A DNA stretch of 64,000 bases, taken from contig JAKTNV010000006.1 of the NCBI GenBank assembly GCA_022747635.1, positions 71,773,590 to 71,837,589 of the forward strand. Direction: 5' to 3'. Origin of the DNA: Hetaerina americana (Eukaryota; Arthropoda; Insecta; Odonata; Calopterygidae). A program made the translations under genes and the position numbers. Of the stretch, positions 24,761-34,610 are shown in pieces (position 1 is the first letter of the stretch; the number at the start of each line of letters is the position of its first letter). The notes below the pieces were generated by a model. That model did no database searches, was not told where the DNA came from, and was given only the letters and a program-made list of their open reading frames with translations.

Positions 24761-27515
24761 GAAATATCAAATTCTCGTGTAATCTAATGGCATACGAAAC
24801 GAGGTCGTTCTACAAAAACGTTAGGGTAATTAAGATTAGTTTCGTTGCATCTAAAGTCCTCGAGGGAAAAACGAGTGTCTTCTACCTTTCTTCATCGATG
24901 ACTCACGATCGTATATAATTTTAACTAAATTGAGAGTGGCGATGACATAATGAAATTCGTTTGCTTCAAACACAAAGAAGTTTAAATTCGCAAAAATGGT
25001 CTCTAATAACATTCGTTCCATAATTTCACAATGGAGAATCTAATGAATTGAACGGGGATCGTATGTACAACCTTCAGAGATCGTCAATGTACTAAGGTCT
25101 GCTTTCTAACGAATTTAATTTTCCCATTATGTGCCCACACGAGCTTATAACATTTTTGAAAGCTCAAAGCATAATTTTTCCGTATGAGCTTATTCCTCCA
25201 GGGAGAATTCTGAAGTTAAATGGATGAAATCCGAAAACAGGACTCAACTTGATATTGACAGAATGATTGCTTTAAGATAAACGGTGCAGTTAAGAAGTGG
25301 ACCAGTGGTCAGGCCTGCTCAGTAGCAGCGTCAATAAAAGTAACTAAAGCCGTTAATAAAGGTTGTGGCAACATATAATTCGAAAACTGGTAAGTGTGAA
25401 CTATTCAGACATAGACAATGTAAAAATACATTGTATATAGAAAAGCAAAAGAAGAAGTGTGCGATGTGGTCGTGGAAGAGAGGTCTTAGACTGGACGGAA
25501 GGAGTAGGTGGAAGGGATTTTGACAGATGGTTAGATGTTGACAACTATGCCGGGCTTTGGGTGACGGGGGAAATGCAGTGGAAATAAAGTCATTATTGGA
25601 GGACCGAAGTGAGCAAAAACACTTGACACTGATAGTTGAGGAATGAAAACGAACCAGGAAAGAATATCTTCATTTTTCAAACAAATAAGGAAGTCCACGA
25701 GGACTTTCACAGTTTTCAGGGCACCGTCAAAACCTAACTGTACTCTTTCGAGTAAATGACACACTAAATAAATTCCTTTGCACATCAACATGCTGCATTG
25801 CACATATTTCTTTCACAATAGATTTTTCCAAAGTTTTTCCGTAGTGTATGTTGAGGGCGAGGTGAACGCAAATTCGTGGAAATAATTTTTAAATGGCCTG
25901 ATTAAGTCACACTGGGAACGAAATACCAATTACCTAAAATGCCTAGTCATTTCAGTCTCGCGTGACTGATACTAAAGGCTTGATTAGAGGACGAGAAAAA
26001 TGTTAAACACAGGTGGAGCAAGTCCTGCAGGGAACACCACCGTTATCTCCGCCTAATAAAGAGAGGGATATATTAAAAGAAATTCCTAAGGAAAGCCGAC
26101 GACAATGGACACACTCAAAACTAACGACACTCGAATTCGCTATGAGAGCAAACCCTGGAAGGAGGTTGGGTCCCGTTTCGCCCGGGGTGCCAGGGCGAGA
26201 GCGTGTCACCTTACGAAGGAGGAACCAACATCGAAGCTTCAAATGAAGCGTGAGGTTATGAATGACAACTTCCGGAGTTGAGGACGGATAGGGCGGAGCT
26301 TAGAATCTAGGAAGGGACGGAATAGAACAAGGAGTCCAACTGACACCGGAAGCCTGTAGGGAAGACGGCCTTTCGGGCGGATGAAAGTAAAATAAATCGT
26401 CGTTCCCAAGGAAGAGTGGGGAAGAGGACAATTTTTCGGCACCATAATATGCATGTAATGCTGAACGATTCGAACCTGCAAACAGGTCACCAGAATGCAC
26501 TATCGGTCGAGCCTCCGTAGCAGATGTAGGAAAGGCAGGTGTTTAAGCAAGCTAAGTTACGCAGCGCCAAAAATATGCAACGATGAGGGAACAACCGGAC
26601 GCAGATGGACAGTGCTCTCGGACATGATTAGAAAACCCAATTTCTAAAAAAATAAACAAATAAAGTTGAATATTGTACATTTGACGGCATTTCGAAGGAT
26701 GGGTATTACTTTCGTTGACTCATGATTTGGGCAGACATGTCAATTACTATTTATCGTACTGTGACAAAAATGTATGCTAGGATACGATTACAACAGCGGT
26801 AAAGGTGAGATTCCTAAGAAAGCATGAGCAACGGTGCGAGCGATGACTTACAACAGGTTGTTTTTGTAATCGTGCCAAGTGGGAGTGGCCAACAATGACA
26901 ATCATGAGAAATGTCCTCTTGATATAACCGCCAGCAGATACGAGTTAAATTCACATAACACAACCACATAAAAGGTTTTAATGAAGATAACATAAAGAAG
27001 TGACAACATAAACATAAGTGGCCGATGCCACCGATGGCTCTACCAAGGGCACCGTTATGAATGACTAACGACATAGTGATCGTGTTTCAACAAATTGCGT
27101 TTAACTCTAAAAGCTGTTTCGGCTATTCATTGTACATTGTTAACGCAAATACAATGCGTTCTCTTTTAAATGATGAAATTAAGTATACAGCAACTTCAGA
27201 AAAATTCCAAGCCGGAACTTCATGATGAGCTTAAGTTTCCACACAAACGAGCGCAAAACATGTCCGCACAATACAAAATTCTAAAATGAAGGCATTCAGC
27301 CAAGTTTTACTTCCATAAAAAATTTAGCGAGCAAGCACATATAAAAAACATTCTGCTTAAAACCAGTACGGTCACGATCCCAGTTCCTCTTCATCCTGAT
27401 GACTTAGAAGGCTAATTTTGTTAATTAGAGCTGTTCTTCCAAAATAATGCAAACTTTCAGTCTCTGGAATGTAAAATATACTACAACTACCATAGAAAAC
27501 AGAATAGTTGTTTAC
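24761..27515. other. No gene identified; GC-richer stretch at 26.0-26.6 kb
   Basis: 26003-26490 is relatively GC-rich with modest frames on both strands. A GATTCGAACCTG-like motif near 26466 hints at an old SINE head, but box A cannot be placed. It may be an old repeat or regulatory sequence. Confidence 0.45.
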
Positions 27516-27587
27516 CTGCTCTTGGTCTGCTGTCAGCGCCGCAGCCATCTTTCCGTCTACTCCACGTAGTCTCAAACTCAGACGTCA
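27516..27587 (-). other. Possible first coding exon of an unidentified gene
   Basis: On the minus strand an ATG at 27548 follows an AAG context and encodes MAAALTADQEQ, ending at a good CAG|GTAAAC donor (27516). A second ATG at 27587, in another frame, also reaches this donor in phase 0 (MTSEFETTWSRRK...). The surroundings are CpG-dense (about 27540-27660) and include TGACGTC. I recognise neither peptide and find no matching downstream exon, so this may be a promoter-like patch without coding meaning. Confidence 0.25.
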
Positions 27588-29399
27588 TGATATCAACAGG
27601 GCTGGTGACGGTGCGGCGATTGACGACGGAAAACCGTTGAAGTCGAATTTCAAACTATGAGACGAATTTAGTGTATATATTGATTTTGAATAAATTCAAA
27701 TATCTCATATCCCTAAATGAATGTCGCTAACTTCTTTTTATTTCATTTGTGCGTAATTGAGCGGAGTTTTTGTCATCATCACCAGTAGAGGAACTTCAAT
27801 AAACCGCCGCTCATTAAACAGATTCCCGCCTCATTTTAAAATGCACATTTCCCATGCTTTTGGATCGATTAACATATAAAGTCAGTTTAATGATTATTGC
27901 AATTAGCACATATTTTTTAAGATCTAATTGATTTTTTAGTAGTGCTTATGTGCTAAATTCCGGTTTAATTAGAGACCATTAATGTAGGATCGAAGCAAAA
28001 AATATTTCTTTCACTGAATGAAGAAGCATCGAAAAAATGTTTGACTACAACTAATACATTACGTTCAAGATACTCTCAGATGTAAGTTACAAGCCTGAGA
28101 TATTTATTATATTCACTTATCCATTTGTTTTGACTTATTAGAAATAGGTAATAAACGTAACATTAGTATCATAAATAACATCACAGAGGATAAGCAATTA
28201 AATCTTCCTGGCAGTCGAAAGAACTCTCTCTTATGTGAAAGGAATTTGAGAATCTAAGTTGGAAAATATCTCATTTCACATTCATGTTCATGAGTGTCAG
28301 AACTTAATCACTAAATTCAATCAGGCCTAGTGAAAATTTGGGGTGCATGGTTCTTCTTACCAACTGACATTATAATTGAATCATTTAATCGCTCCCTTTT
28401 ACGAACATTCCCTGATTCTTTCCGTATATAGTTGAGAAATTTCGTCAAATAGAAAATCGCTTCCTTGAGGAATCCTATCGCCAATCAAATTTTAAAAAAA
28501 TTGAGAAAAAGATATTGTTATTGAAAGTTTAATTTCCACTGTGCATTTCCAAATCAACATAATTTTCTTTTCTGCCTGTTTTCACTTGCCATCCTATGGC
28601 CATCCATTATTAAATATAAATTGTCTGTTGAAATAGCATTCATAAAGGCATACTTTGGGTTTATGTAATACCCTCCAATTAATTCCTTTTCTGGGTAGGC
28701 TATGAGTCAAAAGAATCCTCATTTCAGGTTATGTCCAGATTAATGCTACCAATTACATATTTCGTATGCGCTAGGTAGCTACCCTATCTTTGCAAACTTC
28801 TCGACTGTCTTACATAGTCTCCTTTTCCTTAAGTTTCAAATATTCATTATCATGAGACTTTTTGAATACATTCAGCAGGAACTTTCATTCTTTTTTCCTC
28901 TGAACCCCTTCATTCATTCAACACACCTATTTAGTAATTCAAGGCTAGTTCAACTCCTCAGTATAATAAAACCAGCATAGTACTCATTTCATAATTCACT
29001 CATTCCTCACCCCATTTATCTTATTTTTACCACAAACACAGCTCGATTGAGGAAATCACTAAGACCAGTGGTTAGGAGGATGTAAAGAGGATTATTAGTT
29101 GCACATAGAAAAAGTCTTTGTAATTTTACCATTAAAAATATGTTTAGAATGATTAAACAAGCTAATTCTTACTCTTTGGACACTGAAGCTATTTTCTGCA
29201 GCTATTGCAGCCAGACTAAAATAACTGTACTATTTGATGGGATAAGGAAGGAAAAAGAGGGAAAATAACCCTACCAAGACACCATGATCTCCAAGGATAG
29301 CGGGAGTGAGAGATGAATTATTTGAGTTGGATTTGGAAAAATTGTGATTAATATTATATATGTTGTTGACTGTCGAATGTTTCTACATGAAAACAAAGA
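27588..29399. other. Transition into CpG-poor sequence; no gene identified
   Basis: The first few hundred bases are CpG-rich. From roughly 28 kb onward CG becomes rare. No coding exon is recognisable on either strand. Confidence 0.5.
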
Positions 29400-29525
29400 A
29401 GAGGTTCTCCAATAATTATATATGAAGCATATTGCACTGTATATGGCTGTGACACCTGGACATCAGGAGCAGAATAAAATAGAAGGCTAAAATCATTCAA
29501 AGTACAGTGTAACAGGAAAATATAG
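29400..29525 (+). mobile_element. Tiny LINE fragment (YGCDTW motif)
   Basis: The plus strand reads EAYCTVYGCDTWTSGAE then RRLKSFKVQ, matching the Y-G-(C/A)-E-T-W segment downstream of the reverse transcriptase palm. Its flanks are not recognisable. Confidence 0.5.
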
Positions 29526-29914
29526 TGAATTAATTAATTCATCAATGAAAAGGTTCTTCTTGTATTTATGAAAAAAGACAAATGGGTTTAGTAATTGTAA
29601 TTTCATCATCATGTAATGGAGACTGTGAACTATTTGTTCATAAAATTTTATGACATAAAATGTGAAAATAATGTATTTCAATATTTGTTAAATTAATAAC
29701 ATGCAATAACTATTGCTGAATTTTTCAGCAAGAGAAATAATTGTATTCTTTTTTTTTCAAAACACAAAATATATCAATCAGATTTGGGACATATAGTATT
29801 CTGTCAACCGTATTCAAAAAAATTCTCATTTCTATTTTAAAAATCAGCTAAACTGCTGAAGCTAGAACCCATGAATATTTTAATGAAGTCTACTCTTTAA
29901 ATGGGTACAATGGC

Positions 29915-30870
29915 GAAGAAAGGGGAAGAAAACTCCAATGGCCGTAAGGATTAGTTGCCAATCTCTCGTCAGACCAATTGTTGTGTTGGTGTGACGGGAA
30001 TCACGTCAGGGACCAACCACAACCTCTCGACCAGAATACCCTCTGTGGTGGTTTACGGGAGATTAATCCGCGTCAGGGACCAACACACAGCCACACGCAC
30101 ACTATCCTGCCTGAAATCCTTCACGAGGCTGTGAGACCCTGTTAAAGAATTTCAGATGGAGATGGAATCCTTCACGAGGCTGTAGAGTAGACCCCGTTAA
30201 GGATTCCAGGATATTCTCAAGCACACACTCTGTGGCGGTTTACGGGAGATTAATCCGCGTCAGGGACCAACACACAGCCACACGCACACTATCCTGTCTG
30301 AAATCCTTCACGAGGCTGTGAGACCCTGTTAAAGAATTTCAGATGGAGATGGAATCCTTCACGAGGCTGTAGAGTAGACCCCGAATCGTGAAGGATTCCA
30401 TCTCCATCTGAAATTCTTTAACAGGGTCTCACAGCCTCGTGAAGGATTTCAGACAGGATAGTGTGCGTGTGGCTGTGTGTTGGTCCCTGACGCGGATTAA
30501 TCTCCCGTAAACCGCCACAGAGTGTGTGCTTGAGAATATCCTGGAATCCTTAACGGGGTCTACTCTACAGCCTCGTGAAGGATTCCATCTCCATCTGAAA
30601 TTCTTTAACAGGGTCTCACAGCCTCGTGAAGGATTTCAGGCAGGATAGTGTGCGTGTGGCTGTGTGTTGGTCCCTGACGCGGATTAATCTCCCGTAAACC
30701 ACCACAGAGGGTATTCTGGTCGAGAGGTTGTGGTTGGTCCCTGACGTGATTCCCGTCACACCAACACAACAATTGGTCTGACGAGAGTTTGGCAACTAAT
30801 CCTTACGGCCATTGGAGTTTTCTTCCCCTTTCTTCTTTATTGAGAGGCCGTAGAGCTCATTATTTCTTGC
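29915..30870. repeat. Long foldback (inverted repeat) element with 13-bp flanking duplication
   Basis: The left arm, 29915-30363, and right arm, 30387-30835, are both 449 bp and reverse complements. The only difference I found is near 29990 (CCAATCTC against CCAAACTC). The loop is 23 nt (30364-30386). TGGGTACAATGGC occurs immediately left (29902-29914) and right (30871-30883), so the insertion is 956 bp: the two arms plus a 35-bp one-sided tail (30836-30870). There is no open frame of note. Sequence and CpG content differ sharply from the CpG-poor surroundings. A transcript would fold into a roughly 449-bp duplex. I do not recognise the family; alternatives are a Foldback-type transposon, a dimeric retro-insert or an assembly palindrome. 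Confidence 0.9.
30041..30378 (+). repeat. 187-bp tandem repeat inside the foldback's left arm, about 1.8 copies
   Basis: CTCTGTGG(T/C)GGTTTACGG starts a unit at 30041 and again at 30228, a 187-bp period. The second unit breaks off at the loop. The mirror image lies in the right arm. Each unit holds two mini-hairpins with the shared core CCTTCACGAGGCTGT; one has a perfect 10-bp stem, TGGAATCCTT/AAGGATTCCA. Confidence 0.85.
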
Positions 30871-30883
30871 TGGGTACAATGGC

Positions 30884-31929
30884 ATTTGGAAAGAACATAT
30901 TTGCAGTTGGTCGTGTAGGATTTTATCCCTTACCATCATGTATGGGGCAACAGTGCTACATGTAGGACTTTTCACTTCAGTTAAATGTCTGATTCAATAA
31001 AAAATTAAATACTCATGGGATAGGTAACAGCAAGTGATCCTGTGATAAAAGAAAATAATTCAGAAAAGAAACATGCATAAGAAAATAAAATTAGCATATT
31101 TCAATAACCGAGATTGTAGAGCTGGAAACAGTTATAAATAAAATACACTGATTAGAGATTACACATTAGGTTAAAACTGTCCAGAGGTAAGGCTGCCCTT
31201 ATATTATCTAATGGTGCTTTGAATTACCCTTGTCGGAAGTGAATACTTATTTTGCACTTAAACCATTACCAACATTGTCATAAAAAAATGACATGAATGC
31301 TTTGAATTCCAATATTTGAGGCCACATTTACCTAGGCCATCTTTAAATAATGACAGACTTTAGATGCTTTTTTGACAAATAATACACTTAGTTTCTGTAA
31401 GCAATAAGAGAGCCGAGTTAAACAAAATCTTTAAGAGAGTGAACTTCCTCGGGACATGATTTTTTCACAGCCAATCACTTCATATTGCCCCAACCCCACA
31501 AATCAACCCTATACCATGAGAAATGGCAAATACTTCCAAGGAAATACTTTCTTGTTTTTCTGGGAAAGTACTTGTAACACTTTTACCAAGTGATTTATTT
31601 TTAATCTTATGATGGCTCATAACTCAATGTAACCACTATGTTTGGCTCAGCCTGATCAATAATTTTACTAAGATGATTTTTGTGACAAACAATTATTTGG
31701 TTGAAAGCAGTAAAACTTCACAACTTAGGCCAAAAGTTTTCTCTTACAATCTGAAAATGAAAAAAGCCTCTTTTAATAATATGGCCAGGCGGTGAGTTTT
31801 TCTTTTTTACAAGTATCCTAAACAGTCAAAAAGGCATTAATTATTTTTATTAGTTTGTCTACCTTTTAGGACAGATTTTTAATGGACATTGATTCTACAA
31901 CAGTACATTTCTTTGTCTCTTCTTAAAAA
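30884..31929. other. No gene seen
   Basis: AT-rich, CpG-poor, with frames all short. Consistent with intron, 3' UTR or intergenic sequence. Confidence 0.55.
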
Positions 31930-32436
31930 ACATAACCTGACATCCGGCACCACTATGTGCCCCTCTTCAATTCCACATTCCTCCTTCCATTCAACATGGA
32001 TATTCTATTCCTGCCTGTCCCTTTCTTGCCTTACATTCTCCCTTCTTATCAGTCTTCAACATCCAATTGCAAACCAATCAAAATGCTCTGCATCCATCGT
32101 TCCTGCCGCCTTTTTGATTTCTACCGACAAGCCTCTCTCCTCCCCCAACATAACTAGTACTCCCTCATTTGTTTTCCTTTCTGTCCACTTCACCTTTTCT
32201 ATAGTCAATTTCAAAAACCTCCAATCTATACCCAACATCCTACTTCAATGACCATGTTTCCACAACATAAAAAATTATGTTCTACATTAAAGCTTTGATA
32301 AGGCATTTCTTAACATCCTTACTCAACGTAACAGTCATCATTCTCTCCTTATGCAGATTCTCTGCCAAATGCAATTCTTCATCTTATGCCCCTATAATAA
32401 CTTCAACCATTTTAATCCAAAACACTTCCACGATAC
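31930..32436 (-). mobile_element. LINE C-terminal relic next to the nested mariner
   Basis: The minus strand shows VILGSVLDQNG, a degraded RRRIAFG segment, and the MVIEVGCWV-type region that follows in the other copies. It abuts the mariner terminus at 32436, where the LINE sequence is cut abruptly. Confidence 0.65.
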
Positions 32437-33195
32437 AAGGGTGATTTGACAAGTTCTCAGAATTGAGTAGCTATAAATGACTTACCTGGGTAAAACTTCT
32501 TTATTTTTCAATGTAGACTACCTGTACACCAATGCACTTGGTCCAGTTATTTCCCAATGTCTTGAAGCCTTAGGATTAGTCTTGATCCCGTCTCAAAAAT
32601 TAGATTTCTTCAGGCCTGCAAAATACCAGTCTACTTCAGCTGTTAGTTGTTTCTTTGAAGAGAATCTCTGCCCACGGAGGACAATTTTGAGCTTGGGGAA
32701 GGGATGGAAATCTGACAGAGCCAAATCAGGCAGGTGTGGCAACAATTTGTATCTTAGTTCATGTATTTTTTCCATGGCAATGACACATGAGTAGGTATGT
32801 ATTGTCTTCATAAAATGACTTTCTTCCTCGCCAAACCTGGTCTTTTTTCATGTATATTTTGAAGCAGTTGATCCTGGAGGTTAGCGTAGTATCTAGTAAT
32901 TGTATGACCAGTGAAAAGATAATCTATCAGCAGGATCCCTTTCACATCCCAGAAAACTGAATCAAACACCTTTCCAGCTGACCGAATTGCCTTTACTTCC
33001 TTTAGTAGTGGTGAATCAACATGTTTCCACTACTTTGCCTTTCATCTGTGGTCACCAATTGGAGCAGAAAATCTTGTTTGTTGCTCTTAAAACAGGTTAA
33101 CCATTGTTCGAAATTTCCATTCTGATTTTGTGCCATGAAATGTGGTACCCATCTAGCAGACGATTTGATCATATCAAATTCCACAATTAAAATGT
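32436..33195 (-). mobile_element. Decayed mariner fragment, nested beside LINE sequence
   Basis: The low-coordinate end carries a mariner-type terminus (CAAGGGTGATTTGACAAGTT). Reading on the minus strand, 33184-33000 gives SARWVPHFM, then NKQDFLLQLVTTDE (first catalytic region). Later pieces give VFDSVFWDVKGILL, and 32811-32593 gives LLPHLPDLALSDFHPFPKLK (third region). Several frameshifts and stops occur, and the N-terminal half is missing. It interrupts LINE-like sequence on both sides. Confidence 0.82.
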
Positions 33196-34180
33196 GATAT
33201 GCCCTTTTTTAGTTTGTGACTCAACTCTTTTCCCTTTATTCTATCTAATTCTTTTATTTCCTTCCCTCTTATATCTTCCTAATCTACTCAGCAAGTAACC
33301 CATGGTTTCCTTGCCGTTTTCTTATCTACTGTTCGTATGGTTTCATTTGCAGCAGTCAATACCATTTTTGCTATGTCCCCATCTTTCTTCTAATGTACTC
33401 ATCTATCTGTCCTCATTTATGAATTTTTCAATTACCTCCTAGTACTTCTTCCATTTACAGTTAATGCTTTTAAATTCCATTTTCATCTTCCTTCCTTGAT
33501 TTCTCCTCTTGAATCTTGTGTTAAATTTCATTAATACTAATTTATGATCTAAATCTGCATCTGAGGAACTTCAATCAATCATGCTGTAATTTCCTATCCT
33601 CAACTATAAATAGTCAGATATATCTGGGTATTATCAACTTAAACTTGAATTTATTGTGATGTTTAAACCAAGTGCTTATTTCATTACGTCCTATCTACAA
33701 AAGAACTCCATTACTTTCTCCTCCTGATCATTCCTTATCTATAACCCCATTCCTCACTCTTCCTTTGTGTTCCAAACCCCCATCACTATCAAATCTTTCC
33801 TTCCAGGAATAACAACAATTATTTTCTCTTATACCCTGTTGATCTCCTTCTCCTTAGAATTGCTTGGTGCCATGAACACTCAATAAATGTCCACTTTTGT
33901 TGATTCAGCTTTTATCTCAACTAATAATATTCACATCACTCACCTGCTCTGTTATGCCTTTTTTGTTCAATATAATTGTCACAAATTGGTGGCTCTCTTA
34001 CCCTGTGCTATATAATGCAATAATATTTGCTCCAGTAATCCCCTCTAACCTCCCATCCCTAAAATATTTAATTTCCTCTCTACATTTCTTACTTTAGTCT
34101 CTAATTTCCCTGTCCTCAACATCATCCTAACATTCCAAATCTAACTGGTTTGGTCCTCTTCCATGCTGTTGCCATCAATA
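33196..34180 (-). mobile_element. LINE endonuclease-region relic
   Basis: The minus strand encodes broken pieces of an APE-type endonuclease and linker: KERFDSDGGLEHKGR...NGVIDKE near 33800-33720, TWFKHHNKFKF near 33670, and SDADLDHKLVLMKFNTRFKR near 33560-33500. The order fits the EN domain of the same LINE type as elsewhere here. The reverse transcriptase core expected between this and 32436 is missing. Confidence 0.7.
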
Positions 34181-34194
34181 ACACTTCACAAGTA

Positions 34195-34610
34195 TTTCTT
34201 GAGATGATGACCATGGAAGCATTGCTTTCCTGCTGCCAGACATGACTCACAGCACAGGGAGCTGAACCCCATATCTATCATGACTCATACTCTATGTCTA
34301 TTCGAGTACTGTGGGATATTTAATCGAGGTTATATCTTGCTGCCCTCCTCAATAATACTTTTAAAGTGACACCGTCACTAAAATGGCCACCCCACTGGGG
34401 TTAGATACCTTTGCAGCCACCTCGGAGAAGAAATGACCCTGTGAACTACCATTCATTCATCTGGCTCCTATCCTTTGACCAATGTCATAGGTGACCTTAA
34501 CAGCAGCAATTACAACTGCTCCCTCCAGCACATATACGTAGCCACAGGGAAATCACAATGCAAAAGCCCTTCCACCAGGCCAAAGCTGTAGTCCATGGGA
34601 AGGAAAATAT
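34195..34610 (-). repeat. Dispersed ~300-bp repeat, copy 4 (diverged)
   Basis: On the reverse strand TGGAAGGGCTT, GCTGGAGGGAGCAGTTGTAA, GGAGCCAGATGAATGAATGG and CCCAGTGGGGTGGCCA follow the order of copy 3. Identity is clearly lower than among the other copies. It adjoins the LINE relic ending near 34180. Confidence 0.55.
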
